Positions 9,019 through 18,755 are shown, counted from the first letter of the stretch. The stretch is DNA of 64,000 nucleotides from [Clostridium] aerotolerans DSM 5434 (GCF_000687555.1 NZ_JHWJ01000002.1:124001-188000), one strand, 5' to 3'. Program-made: numbers and translations. Notes: generated by a model from the letters alone, not told the origin.

Positions 9019-9986
9019 GCATTTGCCCTCCTGTCGATGAGGATCGTCTGTAGCTGTTCCGGCTCTATATGTAAAAAAGGGATATCCTTTTCCAGGAAAA
9101 TGGAGTTTGATAAGTCTGCTCCTGAAAAATCATTGTCCTCCCACCGGCAGTCCACGAAATCAGCCTGGCGGATTACAGCATTTTGAAAGCTGCACCCTTT
9201 CAGGATACAGTTTTTAAACCGGGTTCCGGAAAGATTGGCATAATCAAAGGAAATTTGCGTTAAAGTACAATTTTCAAACTGATTGAACAGAAGTAATCTT
9301 TCACTGGAGTCTGAGTCCACCACTTCCATCTCATACCAGTATTTAGAAATGAGCACATCCTCCTGCTCCTTGGATTGGCGAAGGGCACGCTCCCAGTCCT
9401 TTTGGGTCTTTTTCTCCCTGTCTACAAAGGCAATCAAATCACTGGAATCCCGGTATTCTCCCCAGTAGATTCCCCAGGTATCCAGCTTTGGAATCTCTAT
9501 AAAATCCTGATTTTCTTCTATGTCCCTGAATAAGAAACGAAGTTCTGCTGCCAGAATCCGGTTCCATTCAATGGCGTTATCCTGCAACAAATTCTCGATA
9601 TCATAGCGGTTGATCTTCCCCATGTATTTTCCCGCATCTAACATAAGCCGTCCCTTCATTTCTTCTGTTATAGAAAAGAGAAATTCCAGAGAAAATGTAG
9701 TCTTAGCCGGCTCCGTATCCAGATACCATCTGGCATCCATGGCCTGGAGAAGGAAACGGTATGTTCCGCTTAGGAGATCCATACGTAACAGGGAAACATG
9801 AAAGAACATGATTTTCTCCTTGTCAAGCTTTAGCACCTCCTCCTTAAGCTCACCGAACGCTTCCCGTATTATTTTGGCAAGCTCCTCGGAATTTTCCATA
9901 ATTCCTCTATAAAACTCAAGCTTCTTCTCTTCCAGATACTCTTTTTCTTCCTCCTGGAATCGTTTCAGCGCTTCTTGTCTTGTCAT
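9015..9986 (-). CDS. pentapeptide-repeat protein of the spike/effector module
   Basis: The 323-residue protein starts with a lysine/glutamate-rich coiled-coil-like stretch (about 5-55), then a globular part of unknown family (55-225). From about 228 to 300 it shows pentapeptide repeats of the A(D/N)LXX type (CTLTQISFDYANLSGTRF, QADFVDCRWEDNDFSGADL), which fold as a right-handed beta helix. Good AGGAGG site before ATG. Pentapeptide-repeat proteins also occur beside VgrG/PAAR genes in classical type VI loci, often with adaptor domains, so a role in loading or stabilising the spike is plausible. It follows the second VgrG-like gene by about 10 bases. Confidence 0.75.
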   Translation of the reverse strand: MTRQEALKRFQEEEKEYLEEKKLEFYRGIMENSEELAKIIREAFGELKEEVLKLDKEKIMFFHVSLLRMDLLSGTYRFLLQAMDARWYLDTEPAKTTFSLEFLFSITEEMKGRLMLDAGKYMGKINRYDIENLLQDNAIEWNRILAAELRFLFRDIEENQDFIEIPKLDTWGIYWGEYRDSSDLIAFVDREKKTQKDWERALRQSKEQEDVLISKYWYEMEVVDSDSSERLLLFNQFENCTLTQISFDYANLSGTRFKNCILKGCSFQNAVIRQADFVDCRWEDNDFSGADLSNSIFLEKDIPFLHIEPEQLQTILIDRRANA

Positions 9987-9996
9987 TCGTTTCCTC

Positions 9997-11400
9997 CTAA
10001 TTTACCTTTACTTCTGTCCCCTGAATATAAAGCTTCCCGTCTGTCGGCATTTTAACTGCACCGCCCTTTACGCAGGTGACCACTGCATTTTCAAGTGCCT
10101 CAAAGGATATGTCTTCTTCCGCAGTCAGCTCTAAGTTGTTTGCTGCCTCGATCTGAATGGTACCCTTGGCACTTAAGGTAACATCTCCCCCATTGCCGAT
10201 TTTTACACTGGCAGCTCCCTTGCTGCTGGAGAGATAAATTCCGTCTGCAGCCAGCTTCATCTCCTGGCCGTGAGGATTGCCTAAATACTTGGTTGATGGG
10301 CTGCCCATACGGTCCGGGACTCCCCCGCTTTTTCCGTCATAAGAGCTGACCGCACTCACTGCAATCACATCCCGGGTATGCTTGGATGGGAAATAAATCC
10401 TCACATTATCCCCTTTCTCCGGCATGTAATACCAGCCGCTTCCGTCAGGAGAAGCAGATAAGGTGGAAAATGGAAACCAATACACATCCTTTCCTCCGTT
10501 ATCTATATCCAGATGTATTTTTATCTTGGTTCCTGAGATTTCAAGGACCTTACCATTCAGTGCCACGCCAATGATGTGCATGGGGTATCTGGATCTTTGT
10601 AAAATTCCTTCCTTCTTTTGAAGCTCCAGGCGGCACCGGATCTCTCCCCGCTCCAATTCAAAGAAAAGCCGCCTGATCACAAAGGTCTTTCCCTCTACGG
10701 TCACTTGTTCAAATATCTCAGGTACATGGTCTGTTTCCACTTCCAGAATAAGAAAGTCATTGTCGCCAACTGCCGCTCCTTCCGAACTCCAGTAGGCGTA
10801 TTCTCCCATTTCCTTTCGGTATCCGGTTCTTTGGCATTCCCATTTCCCCCATGGGATATCAGGGACTCCACCGTAGAGACTTAAGTGATCCGATACCGTA
10901 CGGCATACAAGGACTCCATGGAGCATGGACAGCATCCTTTTTAGGAACTGCCAGTCCGTTTCTTCATATTGAATCGCGATCTCGCCCAAGGGCTTATCTG
11001 GCAGGGACAGCTTCAGCTCGCTTTTAGGATACTCGGCTAAGACGGATTTAAACAGCTGGTCATAAGTCATTGCTACATCCTGAAAGGACCGGGACTTCTT
11101 TTTCTGGTCCAGGAGAATGCTTCGGCTCTTTGCCTCAGCCTCAATATTAATATTACCGCCCTCTTCTGTTATACTGACACTGGTAAGGATTCCGGAAAAT
11201 AGTGTCCTTCCTTCTTTTACAGACACGGTAATGGAATCTTGTTCGGTAAATTCATAAAGGGCATTTTCCCCTTTTTCAGATGATATGCTACCGTTTATTT
11301 TCAGGCTTCCGTGCTCCCCAGGTACGCAGTTTAAGGTGAGTCCGTTTAAATGTTCCACCGGAATTCCCTTTATAACAATCTGTTCCGCAGTAATTGCCAT
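9997..11400 (-). CDS. VgrG-like spike protein (second copy)
   Basis: The protein begins MAITAEQI; the ATG at 11400 is chosen because TAGGAGG lies at the right distance, whereas the earlier GTG falls inside that site. Residues about 1-260 resemble the gp27-like half of VgrG, including AIQYEETDWQFLKRML near 144. Residues about 275-350 resemble the OB fold (WFPFSTLSASPDGSGWYYMPEKGDNVRIYFPS). The last 100 residues are regular short beta repeats (DVTLSAKGTIQIEA, NLELTAEEDISFEA), as in the spike needle. No effector extension is present. By family the trimer would form the puncturing spike on the tube. It is 12 bases from the first VgrG-like gene. Confidence 0.88.
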   Translation of the reverse strand: MAITAEQIVIKGIPVEHLNGLTLNCVPGEHGSLKINGSISSEKGENALYEFTEQDSITVSVKEGRTLFSGILTSVSITEEGGNINIEAEAKSRSILLDQKKKSRSFQDVAMTYDQLFKSVLAEYPKSELKLSLPDKPLGEIAIQYEETDWQFLKRMLSMLHGVLVCRTVSDHLSLYGGVPDIPWGKWECQRTGYRKEMGEYAYWSSEGAAVGDNDFLILEVETDHVPEIFEQVTVEGKTFVIRRLFFELERGEIRCRLELQKKEGILQRSRYPMHIIGVALNGKVLEISGTKIKIHLDIDNGGKDVYWFPFSTLSASPDGSGWYYMPEKGDNVRIYFPSKHTRDVIAVSAVSSYDGKSGGVPDRMGSPSTKYLGNPHGQEMKLAADGIYLSSSKGAASVKIGNGGDVTLSAKGTIQIEAANNLELTAEEDISFEALENAVVTCVKGGAVKMPTDGKLYIQGTEVKVN

Positions 11401-11412
11401 AGAAAACACCTC

Positions 11413-12861
11413 CTAATTTTCGTAAATCTCATCTCCGTGAAAGTCTACTGCTCCTTTTTTTATCTCTATATCAGCTCCTGATTGACAAGCTACCCGGACC
11501 GAAGTCTGGGACTTAATGGTCAGATCTTTTTTAGCCGTGATATTTAAGTTTTCTGCTGCCAAAATTTGAATGTCCTTTAGGGCGTTTAATACCACCTCTC
11601 CCGATTTCTTTAACAGGATGCTGCCATGTCCATCCCCTGCGGCTATGAGAACACCTTCCTCTGTCATCTTTACCTGGTTTCCCTGAGCGGTCTGGATATT
11701 CCGATGGTCTGGATTTGCCATGGTATCTGAGGAGTTTCCTGCCTCCGGCTTATGGCCTTTCCCATGAGTCACCACGTAGGCCTCTTTTTCATCTGCGACC
11801 GGAAAATACACCCGTATGCTGTCTCCTTTTTCCGGCATACAGTACCAGCCGCTTCCATCAGAGGAAGCAGCCACTGTGGAAAATGGAAACCAGTACTTTT
11901 CTCCGCTCCCGGCAGCTATCGCCATGTTTACCTGTACCTGATTCCTTTTTACAGCAGCTATGGTTCCCTCCAGGGATACGCCAGTGATTCTTCCGTTGTA
12001 ATAGGAAAGAAGTTTAAGGCTCTCTCTCTGGCGCAGGCAGTATCGGTTCAGTAAAAGACCTTCCTTAAGAGTCCGCTTAGCCGATTCCACAAACCAGGAA
12101 CTGCCCTTGTAGGTGATCTGGCTGCCAATGGCTGCGATATCATAGGAGGTCAATTCGTAGACTGCATTTTGAGAGCGGGTCAGATTTTGACAGCCATTTT
12201 CCTTCATTGCCTCAAGATAGATAAAATCCTGAGACAGGGAAAAGGGAAGTTTATTCCAGTCCCTGCTTTCAGGCTTTGGAGAAAGCCCGGCTTCAAAGCG
12301 GATATCCGGAAATGCAGGGTCCGGATATAAATGTTCCTGATACTTTGATAAAAAACGTTTTAAAAACTCCCAATCCGTCTCCTCATACTGAACCACAAGC
12401 TGCCCGATGGGGATATCCGGAATGTGGACTGCATGGTCGGAGCCTGAATAGGAACTCATGACAAGACGTACCAGTTCATGAACTCCCATCTGAGGATTTT
12501 GAAAGATTCTTATTTTTCGTTCCACGTCCATTTGACAGGTTCCATCAAGTGCCTTAATCCGTACGACCAGCTCATCTCCATCCCGGTCCATGGCTATGTC
12601 CTTTAATACACCATAAAACAGCACCTTTTCTTGATTGTCTTTTTTATAGACCAGAGATATGGTATCCTCAATCTCATGAAATGCGTTTTCACTGGTGTCA
12701 CTGTTTAAAACTGCCTCTACAAAAAGACTGGCATGCTCTCCCGGCGCTTCCTTAATCTCAATGCTACGAAAATAAGCGATTCCTATGGCCCCTAAATATA
12801 GGTCCTTGTAGGTAATCGCTCCATTGTCATTTTCCTGTTTTATCTCCGTTTTCTTCTCCAA
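11413..12861 (-). CDS. VgrG-like spike protein (first copy)
   Basis: This is a paralogue of the next gene: same gp27-like N-terminal half with VVQYEETDWEFLKRFL, OB fold with YWFPFSTVAASSDGSGWYCMPEKGD, and C-terminal beta-repeat needle (ILLKKSGEVVLNALKDIQIL). The start is unclear. The frame opens with a TTG at 12900, but a TTG at 12861 follows a purine-rich GGGGGCGG stretch, and the conserved part begins only after about residue 28, so I use 12861. Either start overlaps the end of the preceding gene. Two adjacent VgrG-like proteins plus the VgrG-RHS fusion give three spike variants in one operon. Confidence 0.85.
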   Translation of the reverse strand: MEKKTEIKQENDNGAITYKDLYLGAIGIAYFRSIEIKEAPGEHASLFVEAVLNSDTSENAFHEIEDTISLVYKKDNQEKVLFYGVLKDIAMDRDGDELVVRIKALDGTCQMDVERKIRIFQNPQMGVHELVRLVMSSYSGSDHAVHIPDIPIGQLVVQYEETDWEFLKRFLSKYQEHLYPDPAFPDIRFEAGLSPKPESRDWNKLPFSLSQDFIYLEAMKENGCQNLTRSQNAVYELTSYDIAAIGSQITYKGSSWFVESAKRTLKEGLLLNRYCLRQRESLKLLSYYNGRITGVSLEGTIAAVKRNQVQVNMAIAAGSGEKYWFPFSTVAASSDGSGWYCMPEKGDSIRVYFPVADEKEAYVVTHGKGHKPEAGNSSDTMANPDHRNIQTAQGNQVKMTEEGVLIAAGDGHGSILLKKSGEVVLNALKDIQILAAENLNITAKKDLTIKSQTSVRVACQSGADIEIKKGAVDFHGDEIYEN

Positions 12862-13489
12862 AAAGACCGCCCCCTTCTCCGTCTGTAAACCACTGGTCAA
12901 GTGCCATCACCATTGCTTCCAAAATGATTCCGTAGGTATCCTTATCTTCTTTCAGGCAATTATAATTTCCTGAAATCGTCTGTTCCTTTCCTTTTTTCCG
13001 AAATATGATATTGTAAAGCCAGCCTTCCCCGGTGGGTACCTCAAAGCAAAGGTATTCCAGGGCTTTCAGCTGCTGTTTTTTTCCCACCTTGGCATGTAGA
13101 CCGCTGGATGCCATGCCATTAACAAGCTGATTCTCCCATTTCTGAAAGGGAACCGGCTTTACCTGTTTCTTCGGCCAGGAGAGTATCTGGCTGACTTGTC
13201 TGTTATGGTTGACATAAATCACTCCCTCTTCTTCCTCTTTGGATGCCTCATAGAAGTTCTTAAATACCATCATGGGAATGTTCTGATTGGTATAGATACG
13301 GGGTTCAAATTCCAGATTTTCTCCTTTTGGAAGGCGCAGCTCACCCTTTAAAATACCTTGTAAGGCATCTTCCAGCTCCAGCTTTTCTTCTTGGTTCTCC
13401 TCCTGGCTTCTAAGAGAAGCCTCCCGTTCCTCTTTTTCCTTTTGCCTTCTGGCTCGCTCCATAAGCGCTATTTTTTCGTCAAGATACAT
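12827..13489 (-). CDS. unrecognised operon protein, possible assembly factor
   Basis: A 220-residue soluble protein with a highly charged N-terminal helix (residues 4-45, rich in K, E, R and Q, coiled-coil-like) and a mixed alpha/beta domain after it (IPMMVFKNFYEA, VPTGEGWLYNIIFRKKGKE). No signal peptide and no family I recognise. It has a strong AAAGGAGG site and overlaps the start of the first VgrG-like gene, so it is probably made together with the spike. A chaperone or a baseplate component is possible from position only. Confidence 0.62.
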   Translation of the reverse strand: MYLDEKIALMERARRQKEKEEREASLRSQEENQEEKLELEDALQGILKGELRLPKGENLEFEPRIYTNQNIPMMVFKNFYEASKEEEEGVIYVNHNRQVSQILSWPKKQVKPVPFQKWENQLVNGMASSGLHAKVGKKQQLKALEYLCFEVPTGEGWLYNIIFRKKGKEQTISGNYNCLKEDKDTYGIILEAMVMALDQWFTDGEGGGLFGEENGDKTGK

Positions 13490-13502
13490 GGTAATCCTCC
13501 TT

Positions 13503-14279
13503 TTATAAAAGCATCATGCCTCGTTTTCCTTGATTTCCCTGTGTTCTTTTTATCTCTCCGCTTCTTCTGGTTCTTAAAACCTCCAAGAGCCCATTGTATA
13601 TTTCCTGATTGCTTTTCCCTGAGTAATCCTCTTCCAGTTTTGCAAATAAGTATTCCAAGATAAACTCGGATGCCACCAGCCCGTGACTGGATAAAGCCGT
13701 GGCAGAAAAGCTGATATCAAAAGGATCTGTAGAACCGCTTCTTAAAATTTCCCTGGAAAATTGCCTGATGATGCAAGGATTTAAGGTGGTTCCACCGGGA
13801 GCCCCGTAAGGCTGGTTTATGATGTTTACGGTATCAAATCCTGTGGAATAATCCTGAAAGTTTTCGTGACTGTCACGAAGCCTTGCTCCCTCCTGAAGGC
13901 GGAATCTGCACAGCTCCATCTCGCAGGAAGGATCCGGTTTCTTATCTTCCAGGAAGATTCTTGTATTGGCAGTAATTCTTCCGGCCTCCCTGATTTCCGC
14001 CATGAACTGGACCTTTAAAAAACGAACCTTATCCTCTGCCTTACATTCCATAACAAAGGGCTGCTCCATGAAATAAAGATTTTTCTTCCACAAAATCATG
14101 CCCGAATCAATGGTGAGCCTATGGTTATCCCAGGTAATCCCACAGCCGCTGATGACACCGTCGCCATACTCCTTTAGTGACAGATCCAGAAAATTCCTTG
14201 GATAATCTCTCAGCTTATCAAGCATCTCTACTCTTAGCAGCCGCTTTTTTTCAAATTGGGGATAATCGTATTGAAACAT
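13503..14279 (-). CDS. unrecognised protein, candidate baseplate/spike-collar component
   Basis: Start taken at MFQYDYPQF because ACGGAGGAAAAGGGA precedes this ATG; the upstream GTG lies before that site. About 258 residues. The first 130 residues are beta-rich (SLKEYGDGVISGCGITWDNH, LTIDSGMILWKKNLYFME), a pattern I associate with phage/type VI baseplate or fibre-attachment proteins. A proline/glycine loop (NQPYGAPGGTTLNP) and an all-helical C-terminus follow. There is no membrane segment. The family is not one I recognise and a baseplate role is inferred from the neighbouring spike genes. It follows the 14294-14989 gene closely. Confidence 0.62.
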   Translation of the reverse strand: MFQYDYPQFEKKRLLRVEMLDKLRDYPRNFLDLSLKEYGDGVISGCGITWDNHRLTIDSGMILWKKNLYFMEQPFVMECKAEDKVRFLKVQFMAEIREAGRITANTRIFLEDKKPDPSCEMELCRFRLQEGARLRDSHENFQDYSTGFDTVNIINQPYGAPGGTTLNPCIIRQFSREILRSGSTDPFDISFSATALSSHGLVASEFILEYLFAKLEEDYSGKSNQEIYNGLLEVLRTRRSGEIKRTQGNQGKRGMMLL

Positions 14280-14293
14280 TCCCTTTTCCTCCG

Positions 14294-14989
14294 TCAGCAC
14301 AAAATAATTTCATCCATGGACATGGTCTCTTCCATGCCCATGATTCCAAAGTGATACTCATAATAAATTTCTACATGATATGGAATCTCCACAAACATTT
14401 TAATTAAAAATCTCATTTTATCTTCCAGGACTTTGTCCTTTTTCCAGCCGATATAAACCAGTAGTTCAAAGGAGTTCTGGTTACTTAGATACACGATGTT
14501 ATTTGGAATCAGAGTTTCCATCATGTCCTTGAAAATATCCAGAGAACTGCCCGTCTCATACTGCTTTAACAGTCCGCTAAGTATAAATTCTCTTTCATCC
14601 CGGCTGAATAAAGCAATGGCTTCCCTGGCATCTGATCCAAATGCATCTCCCATAAAATCCTCGTACAAAAGCTTTTTATAATATTCTTCTCTTGTCATTC
14701 CAGACAAAGCATCGTTTTGTGCCAGCATGTGAAAGATGAGATGAAAGAGATTTTCCCGAAGCTTTGGAAATTCCTCCAGATCCGGTCGGAAAAAATCTTT
14801 AAAAATATGATAAAACCTATAGTATGGGTTAATTTCCACCACGGCATTTTCTTCTATAGATTCCTGGTTTAAATACGGCATGGACAGTTCCATATAGGCA
14901 CTGAATTCATCCGGCATATGGTAACGGATGGAATGCTCCGGCAATCCCTGTTCTCTCAGCTTAAGCATTACTTCCCACAAATAATTCAT
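14294..14989 (-). CDS. unrecognised helical protein, candidate baseplate component
   Basis: Start placed at MNYLWEV, where the ATG overlaps the stop of the previous gene (ATGA) and follows GCGGAGGAAAG. About 231 residues, mainly alpha-helical, acidic, cytosolic, with no signal peptide or known catalytic motif. It contains the runs YYRFYHIFKDFFRPDLEE and MRFLIKMFVEIPYHVEIYYE. Overlap with both flanking genes suggests that their products are made in fixed proportion. Nothing in the sequence identifies an enzyme. I propose a structural role on position only. Confidence 0.62.
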   Translation of the reverse strand: MNYLWEVMLKLREQGLPEHSIRYHMPDEFSAYMELSMPYLNQESIEENAVVEINPYYRFYHIFKDFFRPDLEEFPKLRENLFHLIFHMLAQNDALSGMTREEYYKKLLYEDFMGDAFGSDAREAIALFSRDEREFILSGLLKQYETGSSLDIFKDMMETLIPNNIVYLSNQNSFELLVYIGWKKDKVLEDKMRFLIKMFVEIPYHVEIYYEYHFGIMGMEETMSMDEIILC

Positions 14990-16275
14990 ACGAGCTTTCC
15001 TCCGCATTCATATTCCGGGTATAATTCCTGTACCTCTGAGGTGACAAAGCTTGCCAGATCTCTTAGGAGCCAACGATCCTTTCCCCTTGGCTTAAAATGG
15101 ATTAAAAGCCTTTTCTTTCCCTTCCGGTCCCTGATTTCATCCTCCATAAAAAAGTTCATAGGATAAGTTTCCTGCTGTTCCCCATTATCTGCCTCCAGCA
15201 CGCAATCCTGGTATTCTATGTATTCTTCAAGGCCAAATCCACGGATAAACCGCTCAAGCTCTCCCTTTGTCTTTACCATCTGCCCTGTTTTCCCCTGGAA
15301 CCGTTCGGCAAACCCGTCTTTTCTCAAATTCTCCATGACCGGATACGTATAGCGGTCGATTCTGTGATCCGTGCCTCCGCGAATCATATAAACATCCCAT
15401 TTTTTTGCATTGGCTACCTTACCGGTGACCAGAAGCTTTTCCCCACTCTGTCTTACACTGCGGATTCCTGCCTTTTCTTCCACCAGATAGGCGTGCCCGC
15501 TGCCATAGTCCCGAATGGAAATCACGTGCTCATAATTTTCATGATCTCTGCAGGCTACTGGAAAGCCAACGCTTTCCAGTTTAAGATGCCATACGTTCCA
15601 GATGGGTATCATATCGTAATGGACAAAACGGTTGTATTCCCCAAAATCTCCGCCAAAATTAGTGACTGGCTCATCATCGGCTGCCTCATCAGGGATTGCA
15701 GTGATACAAATATCTGCCATTTTAAACAGATAAGGGGCATTTAATGTTTTCCAGGGAATGCCATTCTTCATAAACAGATGGTATAAGTGTTCCAGTTTAT
15801 CAAGATAACGTTTACTTGGCTCCAGATGAATCTCTACAGGATACTCTTTGCCTGCCTTTAAGATTCCCGTAAAGCTCTCCTGGTTTTTAAGTACCTCTCT
15901 CACTTCCAGAGCATCACATTGGAGAAATACGGTGGCCACCCGGAATTTCCCCTCCTCCTTAAGCTTCTTTCTCACATCCGCAATTTCATAAACAGGAGTT
16001 TCCATATCTTCGCCACACATAGGAGACATTAAGTGATGGGACTGGTCCAGATATGACCGTTCCATAAGACCTGTGCGGATTAAGTAGCGGTTGATATCAT
16101 ATACCAGGTCATTCATGACCCGTTCTTCCAGCATTTGATACATTCGGATATTGGTCTCATATAACTCCAAAAATACTCCCTCCATCAGATTTTTAAAGGT
16201 GATCCGCTCCTTTAGATCACCGATGGACTGAATTTCCTCCCGGATCATTGCTTTCATCTCTTCGATCTGGTCCAT
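14986..16275 (-). CDS. unrecognised 429-residue protein, candidate baseplate component
   Basis: The protein starts with a long helix (MDQIEEMKAMIREEIQSI) and carries several aromatic- and charge-rich segments (NLMEGVFLELYETNIRMYQM, TNFGGDFGEYNRFVHYDM, WNVWHLKLESVG). No membrane segment, signal peptide or catalytic signature is visible. It follows the DnaK-like gene by about 5 bases and overlaps the next gene by 4. Size, cytosolic nature and position between regulatory genes and spike genes fit a baseplate wedge protein (the place TssF/TssK hold in classical loci), but I see no residue-level match to those families. Confidence 0.63.
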   Translation of the reverse strand: MDQIEEMKAMIREEIQSIGDLKERITFKNLMEGVFLELYETNIRMYQMLEERVMNDLVYDINRYLIRTGLMERSYLDQSHHLMSPMCGEDMETPVYEIADVRKKLKEEGKFRVATVFLQCDALEVREVLKNQESFTGILKAGKEYPVEIHLEPSKRYLDKLEHLYHLFMKNGIPWKTLNAPYLFKMADICITAIPDEAADDEPVTNFGGDFGEYNRFVHYDMIPIWNVWHLKLESVGFPVACRDHENYEHVISIRDYGSGHAYLVEEKAGIRSVRQSGEKLLVTGKVANAKKWDVYMIRGGTDHRIDRYTYPVMENLRKDGFAERFQGKTGQMVKTKGELERFIRGFGLEEYIEYQDCVLEADNGEQQETYPMNFFMEDEIRDRKGKKRLLIHFKPRGKDRWLLRDLASFVTSEVQELYPEYECGGKLV

Positions 16276-16280
16276 TAAAG

Positions 16281-18755
16281 CTATTTCCTCCCGTCAAAAA
16301 AGTTCTCTTCCCAGGTATCATCCTCAAAATCAAAGAAGGTCTCTTTCCCCTTATAAAGCACTTCATTTTCCCGAAGAACCGGCAGTACCAGAAAGCCCCA
16401 GCGTTTCCTGGATACCCATACAAAGAATTTCATCTCTCCTTCTAAAATGGTATCCGTCTCTTCCTGGATGACGCTTCCCGCATACTCTCTGTCAATCTCT
16501 TCCTGGGTGGTTCTTTCAAAGTCTTCGGTATTGTATTCAAAATAATAGGCTTTTAAGCGTTTCCCTTTTTCATCGCTTAAATAAAGATCCAGCTGTTTTC
16601 CTACCATAAACCTGGAGATACACCCAATGTGATCTTCCTCATCCAGACTGCGGATCAGAATTTTCTCCTGGTTCTCGTGGGTATAGGCCATGATCTCATA
16701 AGGAAGGGATCTTACCTGATAATCCTGGTTCACCTTCATATAGCCACGTTTGCAATCCATAAAGTAGGCCAGTGCCCCTTCCAGACAGCACATCTTAAGT
16801 CCCGCATCGTCTCCATCCCTTTTTGTACTCTGGATCAGCTTACCTGGAACGTACTGTTTTAAGGCCTCTGTAAACAGCTTTGATTTACAGGATTGTCCGG
16901 TCAGCTTAAGCATCTCGTATTCCTGAAGCTCTCCCTGTTCAAACTTCTGGTCCAGAAAGCGTTCCATCACATGATAGATATCCGGCTGGAGCACGGCTTC
17001 AATTTCATTTAAATATAGAGGGAAACGAATATCCTGATCCAGATGTACAAGTCCTGATCCATCTCGGATGGATAATTTCCATTTATCTAAAAACATCTCC
17101 TGATCCAGATGGTTCTTATCAGAATTAAGAAAGAGCTCGTACTGGAATTTCGCCTGAAAGAAAGACTTTTTTACTTCCTCCGCAAGCTGAAACAGATAAT
17201 AATAATTATTTTTCACCCGAAAATATTCATCTCTGCTCTTTTCCTCATACGCTTTAAAACGAGTGGGCAAAATGGATTCTGCCCTTTCATAAAAGTCCTT
17301 TACTCCTTCAAAGCCTTCTCCGTCAAAAAGCGTTTCGCTTCGTTCCTCAGATGCATAGGATATAGCCCTGGCAATCTTAATTTTCAGCATCTGCAGAATG
17401 CGGAAGGTTAAGTTATTGCCTCCAAAATTAGTGTCTCCATTTTCATAACGGGTCTCTAAGTTAATGGTATAGGAAATCCGGCTGTTATCGATCAGGAACC
17501 TTCCTGAGGTAAGGTCCGTGGTGCCGCCGCCGCAGTCGATGATCAGTGCCTGATACCAGCGACCTCTTTCATACTGGTTATTCCGGATCATTCCATGAAT
17601 GGTATTAAAGAGGACTGCCATACCTTCGTCTAGTTCACAGCTCACACTGTATTCGGGAAGCAGCTCTTTAAACAGTTCCTGGAATTTCTCTTTCTGGCGG
17701 ATAGGGGCTAAAAACTGAATGTTCTGAAACCGGCACTTAAACTGCTGCTTTGCAAGGTCCATTAAATATTCTAAGTAAGCTCGCAGCATATCTCTTCTTG
17801 GAATCTGATATTTGAAGCCGCTCTTTAAAATAACACCCTCCAGCCGGTCAGGGTCACTGACCCACCGCTTCATATCGAAAAATACGGGAACATCTTCATC
17901 CTGGTAATTCTGCTTTTCCAGAGTCAAAGCATCATATCCAAATAAAAATCCGTGTCTGCCTTCTTCTTTTTCCTCCACACCGATGACACTTGGAATAATA
18001 TTGCCGTCTCCGGCCTTTGCAATCTTTGTGGTTCCATCCGGAAGGCAGATTCCCATGGTAGTATTGGAGCTTCCAAAGTCAATGACAAGTGGAAGATCTG
18101 TGTCTGTGACTTCTCTCACTTCAATGTTAAGAAGGGGAATTCGAATGGCTTCCATGCGGCCAGGAATGTGTTTCTGGCTTCCCTGGTAACAGTCGTAAAG
18201 AAATTCAGAATCCCTTTCATTAGGAAAATAAAGAATGGAATACTGGTGCTTTGATAAGGGCTTTACAGGCATGCCAACTCCCTGAAACAAATTCCAGGTA
18301 CCTTCTATTTCCTTTAGATAAAAACAGGTATAGACCTGGAGAGTTTCATCCACTAACAGGAGATTTCCCTCATAAAGCTCTATATCAGATTTCACCTTAT
18401 ACTGGTCCAGCTCATTTAACCCGGTTCCCTCATATAAAATAATGGTACCAGGTATGATAACCTCCGAGCTGGAGCTAATTTCTATGTAATTCTGGTCAAA
18501 ATAATCCTGCAGGCGCGAAATTCCGCCTTCCAGGTTTTCTTCTATATGCCGATAATCCTTCTGTCCCCGAAACCGCATGATCAGACGCAAAAGACCTTCC
18601 CGGTCCATGGAATTTCCCGATGGCATAACCAGCTTTTCCATCCGGCATATTTCCCTTAACTGAAACGTCGTCATCTTTTCCAGTTTGCTTTTTTTATAGG
18701 TACCCTTTTCCGGCTCCGTCGTTCCCGGATGTAAGGTATAGGTATATCGGCTCAT
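16281..18755 (-). CDS. DnaK/actin-fold ATPase with extra N-terminal domains
   Basis: About 824 residues. Residues 25-66 look like a SAP-type helix-turn-helix module (KMTTFQLREICRMEKL). A beta-rich region of unknown family follows. The actin/Hsp70 ATPase motifs are clear: phosphate-1 LVIDFGSSNTTMGI near 225-238, phosphate-2 IIDCGGGTTDLTSG near 407-420, and an adenosine-type MLKLTGQSCKSKLFTEAL near 617. The canonical substrate-binding domain of DnaK is not recognisable. A DnaJ gene lies in the same operon, so a dedicated chaperone pair is likely. The ATG at 18755 is preferred over the one two codons upstream because GAGGAA fits its spacing. It may assemble or recycle the sheath in place of ClpV; that is inference. 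Confidence 0.8.
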   Translation of the reverse strand: MSRYTYTLHPGTTEPEKGTYKKSKLEKMTTFQLREICRMEKLVMPSGNSMDREGLLRLIMRFRGQKDYRHIEENLEGGISRLQDYFDQNYIEISSSSEVIIPGTIILYEGTGLNELDQYKVKSDIELYEGNLLLVDETLQVYTCFYLKEIEGTWNLFQGVGMPVKPLSKHQYSILYFPNERDSEFLYDCYQGSQKHIPGRMEAIRIPLLNIEVREVTDTDLPLVIDFGSSNTTMGICLPDGTTKIAKAGDGNIIPSVIGVEEKEEGRHGFLFGYDALTLEKQNYQDEDVPVFFDMKRWVSDPDRLEGVILKSGFKYQIPRRDMLRAYLEYLMDLAKQQFKCRFQNIQFLAPIRQKEKFQELFKELLPEYSVSCELDEGMAVLFNTIHGMIRNNQYERGRWYQALIIDCGGGTTDLTSGRFLIDNSRISYTINLETRYENGDTNFGGNNLTFRILQMLKIKIARAISYASEERSETLFDGEGFEGVKDFYERAESILPTRFKAYEEKSRDEYFRVKNNYYYLFQLAEEVKKSFFQAKFQYELFLNSDKNHLDQEMFLDKWKLSIRDGSGLVHLDQDIRFPLYLNEIEAVLQPDIYHVMERFLDQKFEQGELQEYEMLKLTGQSCKSKLFTEALKQYVPGKLIQSTKRDGDDAGLKMCCLEGALAYFMDCKRGYMKVNQDYQVRSLPYEIMAYTHENQEKILIRSLDEEDHIGCISRFMVGKQLDLYLSDEKGKRLKAYYFEYNTEDFERTTQEEIDREYAGSVIQEETDTILEGEMKFFVWVSRKRWGFLVLPVLRENEVLYKGKETFFDFEDDTWEENFFDGRK

